Below, in pieces: positions 41,658 through 52,438 of a DNA stretch of 64,000 bases. Every line of letters begins with the position of its first letter. Within the stretch, counting starts at the first letter, position 1. The position numbers were made by a program, and so were the translations under genes. Location: contig NZ_BMPW01000013.1 in NCBI RefSeq assembly GCF_014647795.1, positions 220,089-284,088 of the forward strand, written 5' to 3'. This stretch comes from Actinoplanes campanulatus (lineage in GTDB: Bacteria > Actinomycetota > Actinomycetes > Mycobacteriales > Micromonosporaceae). The notes under the pieces were generated by a model, which was not told the DNA's origin, searched no databases, and was given only the letters and a program-made list of their open reading frames with translations.

Positions 41658-42695
41658 TCAGGCGATCGCGGCCTGGACCGCCGGGAGCCAGCGGGCGGCG
41701 ATCTTGACGTTGCCGGCGTCGTTGGGGTGCACGCCGTCGTACGTGTCGGTGGTGGTGTTGAAGCCGGTCCACTGGTCGACCACGGTGACCGGCGACGCGG
41801 CGGTGTTCAGCGAGGCCGCCCAGGCCGGGATGGCCGCGTTCAGGTTGACCACGCGCTGGCCGCAGTCGGTGCAGGTGGACGGGTTCAGCGGGATGATCTG
41901 CGCGACGATGATCTTCATCTTCGGGTTGGCGGCGCGCATCTGCCCGACCAGGGTGGTGTAGGCGTTCAGGATCGTGGTCGTGGAGAGGTTGCTCCAGGCG
42001 TCGTTCGTGCCGAAGTGCATGAGGACGACGTCCGGGCCGGAGGCGGAGAGCCAGGCCGGCAGCATGTTCTGGCTCGCGACGTTGGTGACCAGGTAGCCGC
42101 CGTGGCCCTCGTGCTCGCCGTCGTAGGGGAAGCCGCAGCCGTCGCCGGGCAGGGTGCCGACGAAGTCCACCCGGGCGGCCGGGAGTTGCTGCCAGAGCAG
42201 GGCGCGCCAGCAGCCGGGGGAGCCGGTGATCGAGTCGCCGAGCGCCATGATCTTCTTCTTGGTGGTGGCCGAGCTGCTCGGCGAGGGGGGTCCCGGGCTG
42301 ACGTCGGTGGGTGTGGGCACGACGCCTCCGGTGCAGGTAACGCCGTTGAGGGTGAATGACGTGGGGACCGGGTTGCTGTTGCCGTTCGTGGCGATCGCGC
42401 CGTTCCAGGCGGCGTTCTTGACGGTGACGGTGGACCCGGACTGGGTGACCGAGCCGCTCCACAGTTGGGTGATCGTCTGCCCGGCCGGGAACGTGAACAC
42501 CAGCGACCAGGAGGAGATCGGGTCGCCGACGTTGGTGACGTCCACGGCCGCGCCGAAGCCGCCGGGCCACTGGCTGCTGACGGTGTACTTGACGGCGCAG
42601 CCGGCGGCCGCGTTCGCGCTGGTGGCGGTGGCTACGGCGGTTGCGGTGAGCAGGGCGGTGACGAGGCCGAGGACGGCTGCCTTTCGTCGTTGCAT
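41658..42695 (-). CDS. Secreted SGNH esterase with N-terminal CBM2
   Basis: A 345-residue exported enzyme: signal peptide (about 1-27, ending ANA), CBM2 about 30-125, Pro/Thr/Ser linker, and an SGNH hydrolase domain from about 150. Catalytic Ser is in MALGDSITGSPG, Asn in HFGTNDAWSN, Asp/His in DGVHPNDAG; the style is that of CE3-like acetylxylan esterases. ATG 42695 has GGAGG upstream; an earlier ATG at 42743 would lie at the operator. A perfect CebR box sits 51 bases upstream, placing it in the cellulase regulon although it is 17 kb away. Confidence 0.9.
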   Translation of the reverse strand: MQRRKAAVLGLVTALLTATAVATATSANAAAGCAVKYTVSSQWPGGFGAAVDVTNVGDPISSWSLVFTFPAGQTITQLWSGSVTQSGSTVTVKNAAWNGAIATNGNSNPVPTSFTLNGVTCTGGVVPTPTDVSPGPPSPSSSATTKKKIMALGDSITGSPGCWRALLWQQLPAARVDFVGTLPGDGCGFPYDGEHEGHGGYLVTNVASQNMLPAWLSASGPDVVLMHFGTNDAWSNLSTTTILNAYTTLVGQMRAANPKMKIIVAQIIPLNPSTCTDCGQRVVNLNAAIPAWAASLNTAASPVTVVDQWTGFNTTTDTYDGVHPNDAGNVKIAARWLPAVQAAIA

Positions 42696-42745
42696 CGGGA
42701 TGCCTCCGGGGATGTGCTTGACGGGGGTCCGGGGACGGAGCACGC

Positions 42746-42759
42746 TGGGAGCGCTCCCA
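42746..42759. promoter_or_regulatory. Second perfect CebR/CelR operator
   Basis: TGGGAGCGCTCCCA, identical to the palindrome at 17219-17232, located 51 bases before the start of the CBM2-SGNH esterase gene. Established as the binding site of cellobiose-sensing LacI-family repressors. Confidence 0.92.
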
Positions 42760-42944
42760 ATTAACGCACATCAATGCGCGGTTGGAGAAGGGCGTGCGGC
42801 GCGATGGGATGGGCGCCGCGCGGGTGGGCGACTGCGGTGGGGGTGAGATCCGCGCGCGATTTCACCCGGCAGCCGTCCGGCCGGGAGAGCGGGGAGACGG
42901 GTGCTACGGGGCCCGCCTCCCCGCGTCACCCGGGCAGGGCGTGA

Positions 42945-44357
42945 TCAATCACGGTCGAGGAGGGCGTCGGGGCCGAGGTTGCGGATCGACGCGTCCAGGA
43001 CGTGGGCGGTGTGCGCCAGGGCGATCGAAGCCCCCCGGCGGCGGACCGCGGCCGCCACCTGCATGAGACAACCCGGGTTGGCTGTCACCAGCAGGTCGGC
43101 GCCGGTGGCCAGGACCGCCTTCGCCTTGCGGTCGCCCAGCTCGGCGGCCGGGGCGGGATTCAGCACGTTCCACACACCGGCCGAACCGCAGCAGATCTCC
43201 GGGTCGGCGATCGCCCGCAACTCCACCCCCGGGATGCCGCGGAGCAGGGCCCGCGGCTGCGCCCGGACGCCCTGGGCGTGTCCCAGGTGGCAGGCGTCGT
43301 GGTAGGCCACGGTCAGCGGCAGCGGATGACGCCGGGCGACCGGGCCCAGCTCGGCCAGCAGTTCGGACAGGTCACGGACCTTCGCGGTGAACGCGGCCGC
43401 CCGCTCGGCGTAGACCGGATCGTCGGCGAGCAGCTCGTCGTATTCCTTCAACGTCGAGCCGCAGCCCGCCGCGTTGACCACGAACCAGTCCATGCCGCAG
43501 CGCTCGAACGTGTCGATCAGCTTCCGGGCGAAGCGCTGCGCCTCGGCACGGCGCCCGTTGTGCACGCTCAGCGCCCCGCAACAGCCCTGGCCGGGCGGGA
43601 TGAGCACCTCACAGCCCTCGGCCGCGAGAACCCGTACCGTCGCCGCATTGACGTCCGGGAAGAACGCGGACTGAACACAACCGGTCAGCATGCCCACCAC
43701 CGCGCGCCGGGTGCCGCGTGCGCGCACGCGGGCCGGCGGGCGCGGCACGCCGCGCAGCCGCGGCGCCAGCGATTCCAGCGTGGCGAGCGTCGGGGCCAGG
43801 CGCTGGAGCAGGCCACTGCGGGCCACCAGCTTTTGCAGACCCGACATCTGGTACGCCCGAAGCGGCCCCCGCAGCAGCCGGAGCCGTTGCGGGTACGGGA
43901 AGAGCGCGAAGATCGCCGTCCGCAGGGCCCGCTCCCGGGCCGTCCGTGGGTGGCGGCGCTCCACCTGGGCGCGGGTGTCCTCGATCAGCCGGTCGTAGCG
44001 CACCCCGGACGGGCACGCGGTCACGCAGGCCATACAGCCCAGACAGCGGTCGAAGTGGGTGACCATCGAGTCGCTCAACGGCTCCCCGGACAGGCCCTGC
44101 CCGATCAGGTGGATCCGCCCGCGAGGCGAGTCCATCTCCTCGCCCCACAGCACGTAGGTGGGGCAGGTGGTCAGGCAGAACCCACAGTGCACACAGTCCG
44201 ACACCAGATCGGCGCGCGGCGGATGATCGGAGTCGAATGCCGGCCCGCCCGCCGGTGGACCGCCCGTCCCGGCCGCCCGCAGCGCGTCGACCGGCGGCGT
44301 CCCGATCCCGCGCGTCGCGTCCACCGGCGTGTGGAGTCCGTCGTCGATATCGGACAT
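42945..44357 (-). CDS. glcF: Glycolate oxidase iron-sulfur subunit
   Basis: A 470-residue protein with two N-terminal 4Fe-4S motifs (CVHCGFCLTTCP and CLGCMACVTACP). Two cysteine-rich CCG domains follow (GCVQSAFFPDVN to GCCGALSVHNGR, and DACHLGHAQG to CCGSAGVWN). It takes electrons from GlcD/GlcE to the respiratory chain. ATG 44357 overlaps the last base of the glcE stop. It is the last gene of glcD-glcE-glcF. An N-terminal extension of about 40 residues before the first cluster is Pro/Gly-rich. Confidence 0.92.
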   Translation of the reverse strand: MSDIDDGLHTPVDATRGIGTPPVDALRAAGTGGPPAGGPAFDSDHPPRADLVSDCVHCGFCLTTCPTYVLWGEEMDSPRGRIHLIGQGLSGEPLSDSMVTHFDRCLGCMACVTACPSGVRYDRLIEDTRAQVERRHPRTARERALRTAIFALFPYPQRLRLLRGPLRAYQMSGLQKLVARSGLLQRLAPTLATLESLAPRLRGVPRPPARVRARGTRRAVVGMLTGCVQSAFFPDVNAATVRVLAAEGCEVLIPPGQGCCGALSVHNGRRAEAQRFARKLIDTFERCGMDWFVVNAAGCGSTLKEYDELLADDPVYAERAAAFTAKVRDLSELLAELGPVARRHPLPLTVAYHDACHLGHAQGVRAQPRALLRGIPGVELRAIADPEICCGSAGVWNVLNPAPAAELGDRKAKAVLATGADLLVTANPGCLMQVAAAVRRRGASIALAHTAHVLDASIRNLGPDALLDRD

Positions 44358-45517
44358 CAGATCCCTCCCACGAATCGGCCGGGCGCGAAGCGGTGGTCCG
44401 GATCGAACTGGTCCTTGACCCGGCGCATCAGCTCCAGCCCGGGCACCGGCCCCCACATGTCCAGGCCGTCGAGGGCTCCGTCGGGCGCGGTCAGCACGAC
44501 GGCGTGGCCCTCGGCCCGGGTCGCCGCCGCCCGCAGCCCGTCCACCAGTCCCGGAGTCCCGGTCGGCGCCCCGGACGGGAACCCCGCGTGGAGGGCGCCG
44601 GTGGCGGCCGAGCCGCGGATCGTGCCGCCGGCCGCGGTGACGGCCTCCACCAGGGCGGGAACGGCGGAGAGGACGCCGGTCAGCTTCAGGCCGAGACCGC
44701 CGGGCGGCCACGGTGGGGTGTCCCACCAGGACGGCGGCAGGTCGGTGACCTCACCGTCGAGGAGCCGGGCCAGGGTGGCGGCGCGGTCGCGGACGCCCTC
44801 CTCGGTGCCCTCCACCAGGACCGCGAGCTCCGGGGACGCGCCCGGCCCGGCGTTGATCTCCACGGCGCTCGGGGCCAGCTGGGCGGCCAGGATCCGTGCT
44901 ACCGCGGTGGGCGGGGCGGTCGCCCGTACGAAAGCGGTGGCGAGCGGGACCGGATGCAGGCGGAAGACGCACTCGGTGATCAGCCCGAGCGTGCCCTGCG
45001 CGCCGGTGTAGAGCTTGCCCAGGTCGTAGCCGGCGACGTTCTTCACCACCTTGCCGCCCGCCCGGGCGATCCGGCCGTCCGGCCGCACCACCGTGACGCC
45101 GATCAGCAGATCGCGGGCCGTGCCGTAGCGCAGGCGCCGCGGCCCGGAGGCGTTCGCCGAGACGGCGCCGCCGGCCGTCGCGGTGGGCGGCGCGTCCAGG
45201 GCCAGCTGCTGACCGGGCAGGGCGTGCAGCTCGGCCATCGGGGTGCCGGCCCGGACCACGGTGATCAGGTCCCCGGCGGCGTGCTCCACCACTCCGGCCA
45301 GCCGCCGGGTGTCGATGATCAGATCCAGGTCACGCGGCGGCGGCCCCTGCTGGAGCTTCGTGCCGCCGCCGCGGATCACGACGGTGAGATCGCGGGCGGC
45401 CGCGATCAGCGCGGCGGCCTCCTCGGTGCTGGCCGGAGCGGCGACGAAGCGGGCCGGGACACCGCACACCACATCGTCGTCGCCCGCCTTGACGGCGAGG
45501 TCGTCCAGGACGCTCAT
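44357..45517 (-). CDS. glcE: Glycolate oxidase FAD-binding subunit
   Basis: A 386-residue FAD-binding oxidase of the PCMH fold: VVIRGGGTKLQQG near residue 47 and the FAD-pocket segment RYGTARDLLIGVTVVRPDG, then KNVAGYDLGKLYTGAQGTLG. ATG 45517 overlaps the last base of the glcD stop. GlcE works with GlcD and GlcF to oxidise glycolate to glyoxylate. Slightly longer than E. coli GlcE. Confidence 0.92.
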   Translation of the reverse strand: MSVLDDLAVKAGDDDVVCGVPARFVAAPASTEEAAALIAAARDLTVVIRGGGTKLQQGPPPRDLDLIIDTRRLAGVVEHAAGDLITVVRAGTPMAELHALPGQQLALDAPPTATAGGAVSANASGPRRLRYGTARDLLIGVTVVRPDGRIARAGGKVVKNVAGYDLGKLYTGAQGTLGLITECVFRLHPVPLATAFVRATAPPTAVARILAAQLAPSAVEINAGPGASPELAVLVEGTEEGVRDRAATLARLLDGEVTDLPPSWWDTPPWPPGGLGLKLTGVLSAVPALVEAVTAAGGTIRGSAATGALHAGFPSGAPTGTPGLVDGLRAAATRAEGHAVVLTAPDGALDGLDMWGPVPGLELMRRVKDQFDPDHRFAPGRFVGGI

Positions 45518-46974
45518 CAGAAGATCTCCGCCACGCCGGACTCCTGCAGGGGATGGGGGCCGGTGCGGCGGCCGGGGCGTTCGCCGCACAGGCGGGGAGT
45601 GGGGAAGATCTTGCCGGGGTTGGCCAGGCCGCCGGGGTCGAACGCGCAGCGGACCAGCTGCATGGTGTCCAGGTCGGTGTCGGTGAACATGCGCGGCATG
45701 TAGTGGGCCTTCTCGACGCCGACGCCGTGTTCGCCGGTGATCGAGCCGCCGTACTCGATGCAGAGGTCGATGATGGCGCCGGAGACCGTCTCGGCGCGCT
45801 CCTCCTCGCCGGCGACCTGGGCGTCGAACAGGACCAGCGGATGCAGGTTGCCGTCACCGGCGTGAAAGACGTTCGCCACCCGGACGCCGTGCGAGGAGGC
45901 CACCTCGTCGATGCGGCGCAGCACCTCGGGCAGCGCGGTCCGGGGGATCACCCCGTCCTGGACGATGTAGTCCGGGCTGATCCGGCCGACCGCCGCGAAC
46001 GCCGACTTGCGGCCCCGCCAGATCAGCTGCCGCTCGTCGTCGTCGGCGGCCACCCGGGTCTCGAAGGCGCCGTTGGCGTCGCAGAGCCGGCTCACCTCCT
46101 CGAACTGGGCGGCGACCTCCGCCGACGGCCCGTCCAGCTCGACGATCAGGACGGCGCCCGCACCGGCCGGATAGCCGCAGTGGACGGCGGCCTCGGCGGC
46201 CTCGATGGACAGCGCGTCCATCATCTCGATGGCGGCCGGCACCACCCCGGCCGCGATGATCGCCGAGGTGGCGGCGCCCGCCTGGTCGGTGCCGTGGAAG
46301 GCGGCGAGCAGCGTGCGCACGGTCTCCGGCAGCCGGGTCAGCCGCACCGTCACCTCGGTGGCGACCCCGAGCGTGCCCTCCGAGCCGACGAACGCGCCGA
46401 GCAGGTCGTAACCGGGGGTGTCCGGGGCGGCGCCGCCGAGCCGGACCAGGTCGCCGTCCGGCGTGACCACCTCCAGCCCGGTCACGTGGTTGGTGGTGAA
46501 GCCGTACTTGAGGCAGTGGGCCCCGCCCGCGTTCTCCGCCACGTTGCCGCCGATGGAGCAGATCTGCTGGCTGGACGGGTCGGGGGCGTAGTAGTAGCCG
46601 TGCTCCTTCGACACCGTCGACACCTGGAGGTTGATGACGCCGGGCTGGACGACGGCCCGCTCGTCCGCCGGCCGCAGCGACAGGACCTCCCGCAGCTGGG
46701 AGGTCACGATGAGCACCCCCTCGGCGTGCGGGAGCGCCCCACCGGACAGGCCGGTGCCGGAGCCGCGGGCCACGAACGGCACCCCCACCCCGGCGCAGGC
46801 GCGGACCACGGCGGCGACCTCGGCGGCGGTGTGCGGCAGGGCGACCAGCGCCGGGACGACCCGGTAGTGGGCGAGGCCGTCACACTCGTACGTCCGCAAC
46901 TGCTGCCGGTCGGTGAGCACCTGGTCAGGGGTCATCTCGGCCCGCAACCGCACGGCTAAGGCGTCGATGCTCAT
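45517..46974 (-). CDS. glcD: Glycolate oxidase catalytic subunit
   Basis: A 485-residue FAD-linked oxidase: FVARGSGTGLSGGALP binds FAD and AENAGGAHCLKYGFTTNHV is the covalent/near-isoalloxazine region. The C-domain includes HAGDGNLHPLVLFD and GSITGEHGVGVEK with conserved His/Glu. The start is ATG 46974, which has GAGGAGG upstream; a more distal in-frame ATG at 46995 lacks one. First gene of the glc operon. A D-lactate or other 2-hydroxyacid specificity cannot be excluded. Confidence 0.93.
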   Translation of the reverse strand: MSIDALAVRLRAEMTPDQVLTDRQQLRTYECDGLAHYRVVPALVALPHTAAEVAAVVRACAGVGVPFVARGSGTGLSGGALPHAEGVLIVTSQLREVLSLRPADERAVVQPGVINLQVSTVSKEHGYYYAPDPSSQQICSIGGNVAENAGGAHCLKYGFTTNHVTGLEVVTPDGDLVRLGGAAPDTPGYDLLGAFVGSEGTLGVATEVTVRLTRLPETVRTLLAAFHGTDQAGAATSAIIAAGVVPAAIEMMDALSIEAAEAAVHCGYPAGAGAVLIVELDGPSAEVAAQFEEVSRLCDANGAFETRVAADDDERQLIWRGRKSAFAAVGRISPDYIVQDGVIPRTALPEVLRRIDEVASSHGVRVANVFHAGDGNLHPLVLFDAQVAGEEERAETVSGAIIDLCIEYGGSITGEHGVGVEKAHYMPRMFTDTDLDTMQLVRCAFDPGGLANPGKIFPTPRLCGERPGRRTGPHPLQESGVAEIF

Positions 46975-47099
46975 CGCGGACCTCCTCGGCGTCACTGCCT
47001 ACGGCTCACGCTAACCGTGATCGTCCCGCCGCGCGATGGGAAGCCCGGCCGGATCGACCGCCCGGCATTTTTCGGCCGGCGGTCTGGCACTATTGCCGG

Positions 47100-47786
47100 A
47101 TGCTCCAGACCGCCAGACCCCTCCGTGCCGTCCTGGGCGCCGCCTGCGCCCTGGTCCTGGCGGCCGGGTGCAGCTCCTCGGACGACCCCGACGAGAGCCT
47201 GATCACCGCCACCACCATGCGCGGCGCGTTCCTGCAGCCCACCGAGATCGGCCCGGCCTGGGCGGCCCCGCAGGAGAGCGCGAGCCCGCAGCAGATGGTC
47301 AGCTTCTGCGGCGGCACGAGCACGCCACCGCAAGCTCCGCCGGGCGCCGAGGTGGTGACGTCGTCGGCCGCCGACGAGGGGGAGAAGGGCGCGCAGACCC
47401 TCCACCAGACCGCTCTCGTCTTCGCCGACGAGGCGAGCGCGAAAGCCGGCCAGGAGCTGCTCCGGGTGGTCGCCAACCAGTGCCCGCCCTCGGCGAGCGT
47501 GGCGGCGGTGCAGACCGCCGACCGCAACGAGCCCGCCTACACCGAGACGGCCGAGGTGCGCGATCTCAATGAGGGCGCCTGGTCCGGGTTCGTGATCGTC
47601 CGCCACAAGCTGTACGAGTCGGAGCACCCCGGCACCGCCGACACCGCCGTGTCCGTGCTGCGCACCCGCAATGTGGTGCTCGTCGGCACGTACGCGATCT
47701 ACCGGCTGGAGAACAGCACTCCGTCCCCGGGCTTCGAGGCCGACTGGCAGCGGCTGGTCGGTTCGGTCGTGCAGCGGGTGGGATAG
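47100..47786 (+). CDS. Lipoprotein with PknH-like sensor-type domain
   Basis: A 228-residue lipoprotein. The lipobox LAAGC and a following Ser/Asp stretch mark export and lipidation. The mature domain resembles the extracellular sensor domain seen in mycobacterial PknH and LpqN-type lipoproteins, with two cysteines (one before GGTST, one in NQCPPS) that could form a disulfide. ATG 47100 has no ribosome site but a CACTAT -10 box 6 bases upstream, suggesting a leaderless message. Function unknown. Confidence 0.8.
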   Translation: MLQTARPLRAVLGAACALVLAAGCSSSDDPDESLITATTMRGAFLQPTEIGPAWAAPQESASPQQMVSFCGGTSTPPQAPPGAEVVTSSAADEGEKGAQTLHQTALVFADEASAKAGQELLRVVANQCPPSASVAAVQTADRNEPAYTETAEVRDLNEGAWSGFVIVRHKLYESEHPGTADTAVSVLRTRNVVLVGTYAIYRLENSTPSPGFEADWQRLVGSVVQRVG

Positions 47787-48052
47787 ACACACGGACAAAC
47801 GTCGTCTAATGTTCGCGGTGCGCCGTTGCGAGTTCTTCCCCCGTGGAATTCGCAGCGGCGCCCTTACTTCTGCCGGGTTTTTCGCCGCCGTGCGCGTTGC
47901 TGCGCGGAGAGGGCGCGTACCGAGCAGACATCTCCGTACCCGTGTGGAAAAGTCCACGGGACTGTTAACTATTCACTCCGGACGTGCTTAGCCTTACGAA
48001 TCCCAGGGCAGGACTTGGTATCCGCCGCGGATTCTTCACCGGAGGTATGGGC

Positions 48053-50731
<2,679 letters not shown>

Positions 50732-50748
50732 CCTCTACTCACTCAGCC

Positions 50749-50784
50749 GGGCGGTGGGTGCGGCTCCGGTCGCATCCACCGCCC
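50749..50784 (+). terminator. Terminator of ppdK
   Basis: A 14-bp stem (50749-50762 with 50771-50784) with one wobble pair and an 8-nt loop, starting 17 bases after the stop at 50731. Confidence 0.85.
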
Positions 50785-51334
50785 AACCCCATTTCCGGTA
50801 CGCACGTCGCCGCCCTCCGAGCGCACCTTCCCCGTCCTGCCGGTTCCACGCGACCCACTGCCGTCCCCGGCCTGTGCCGCGACTTCCGGGCCGAGTTGCC
50901 GTCCGGCGGGCAATCGATCCATTCGCCCTGGTAGATCTTGGGTTATCGGATACATCCGGACAGCCGCGATCGCTCAAGATCGTGCTGTCGGCGACGACTG
51001 CCCAAGATCTACATCGGTGCTCACGGATGAATCGAACGGCTCGTTTTCGCGGCGAAGGTGGGGCGACACGCGAACAGGCGACTCGACGTCGACGCCGGGC
51101 GACAACCGAGACGGAGACTCTCAGGGCTGTCTCACCTGTCTCGAAAGAGCCCTGAGGACCAGCCGTTGAGATCCACAAGGTCGTCAATCCCCGACCCGGG
51201 GCCTGACCGGGTGGCTCCTTGCCCGGCGAGCCGGGGTGCGGGCCGCCCTTCTCCGGTCTCCACCCACCCGCGTTCACGCGTTCGCCGAGACAAGCGCTGC
51301 CGGCGAGCGGACTCCGGGCCGCCGGGGCGTGGGG
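50785..51334. other. 550-base gap with no gene
   Basis: Open frames here are low-quality and switch composition. The only structure seen is the long inverted repeat at 50931-51012. GC content drops in 50930-51020 relative to the genome, then rises again. No promoter was assigned; genes on both sides (ppdK, methyltransferase) converge, so none is required. Confidence 0.5.
50931..51012. repeat. Nested inverted repeat, possible REP/MITE-like element
   Basis: Perfect 12-bp terminal inverted repeats GTAGATCTTGGG and CCCAAGATCTAC (50931-50942, 51001-51012) enclose 58 bases. Those contain a second, imperfect dyad (CGGACAGC near 50959 facing GCTGTCGG near 50984). The whole element would fold into one long branched hairpin. 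Confidence 0.65.
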
Positions 51335-52171
51335 TCAACTGGTTGCCGAGAGAGCGTAGAAGAGGGGGATACGTGGGGCGTCGTCGGGGAGGCGCCAGAA
51401 GCCGGTGCCGGTGGGGCGCATGTGGGGCCAGCGTGGCCAGGGGATCTCGTCGCTCTCGTGCAGGGAGCGGATGGTCAGACCGGCCCGGACCAGGGAGGTC
51501 ACCACCTCGCCCAGGCCGTGGGACCACTCGTGGCTGACGGTGGCCTCGGTCAGGGGCGGGCCGTCGGTGTAGGTGCGGGTGGCGTCGAGCTCAGCGGCGC
51601 CACGGCCGGCGAGATAGTCCTTGCGGAGCAGCAGCGACTGGTCGCCGGGGTCGCGCGGGACCAGGCCGATCGACTGGAGCAATGGGTGGAACTCGACTAC
51701 GTACAGTAATCCGCCGGGCTTCAAGAGTTGCTTGATCACACCGGCCCAGTGATCCAGGTCCGGTAGGTAGCAGAGGGCGCCCTTGCCGGTGTAAACCAGG
51801 TCGAAACTACGGCCGGGCAGGGCCTCTGCGGCGTCGTACACGTTGGCGTGGACGTATTCGATCGGGAGGCCGGCGTCGGCGGCCAGCTTGCGCGCTGTCC
51901 GGACGGAGGCGCTGGACAAGTCGAGGCCGATCACGGAGCGTGCGCCCCGGCGCGCGAACGCGGCGGTCTCGGTGCCGAGGTGGCACTGGAGGTGCAGGAC
52001 ATCACGGCCGGTCAGGTCGCCCATGTCGGACCACTCGTAGTCGGCGAACCAGCTCTCCGGGTCGCGACCGGCCACGTCGTAGAACCGGCTCGCGGCGTGG
52101 ATGGGGGTGCGCTCGTCCCAATTCGCCTCGATGGCGGCCATGCGATCGCGGGTCGCGTCGTCGAAGGTCAT
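51335..52171 (-). CDS. Class I SAM-dependent methyltransferase
   Basis: A 278-residue Rossmann-fold methyltransferase. Motif I is DVLHLQCHLGTETAAFARRG, followed by IGLDLSSASV, YVHANVYDA and FDLVYTGKGALCYLPD. AAGAAAGGAG-like ribosome site just before ATG 52171. The C-terminal third is typical of small-molecule methyltransferases in this group; substrate unknown. It faces the converging gap behind ppdK. Confidence 0.9.
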   Translation of the reverse strand: MTFDDATRDRMAAIEANWDERTPIHAASRFYDVAGRDPESWFADYEWSDMGDLTGRDVLHLQCHLGTETAAFARRGARSVIGLDLSSASVRTARKLAADAGLPIEYVHANVYDAAEALPGRSFDLVYTGKGALCYLPDLDHWAGVIKQLLKPGGLLYVVEFHPLLQSIGLVPRDPGDQSLLLRKDYLAGRGAAELDATRTYTDGPPLTEATVSHEWSHGLGEVVTSLVRAGLTIRSLHESDEIPWPRWPHMRPTGTGFWRLPDDAPRIPLFYALSATS

Positions 52172-52255
52172 CGGACTCCTTTCAGGACCGCGATTCCGCC
52201 GGGTGGGACCCCGCGGGTCTCGCTTCGGTCCGGCCGGTGCCGAGCCGGCCGCTCC

Positions 52256-52415
52256 GTGGGTTCGGATGGCCGGGGCTGGTTCGGGTTTGCCGGTCGGGGT
52301 CGGCGTTGTCGTGGGTTCGGATGGTCGGGGCTGGTTCGGGTTCGTCGGTCGGGCCGGCGTTGGGTGGGTTCGGACGGCCAGGGCCGGTTCGGGCTCGTAG
52401 GTCGGGGTCGGCGTT
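52256..52415. repeat. Three tandem ~53-bp direct repeats
   Basis: Three copies begin with GTGGGTTCGGA at 52256, 52311 and 52364 (lengths about 55, 53 and 52). Each continues with a GGTTCGGG and a GGTCGG core and ends in GGCGTT. Copies are 80-90% alike. They lie in the 267-bp gap between the methyltransferase and the 484-aa unknown gene; both flanking genes read leftward. Open frames through the repeats look non-coding. Confidence 0.85.
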
Positions 52416-52438
52416 TCGCGGGCGCTGTGGGGGCGGGG

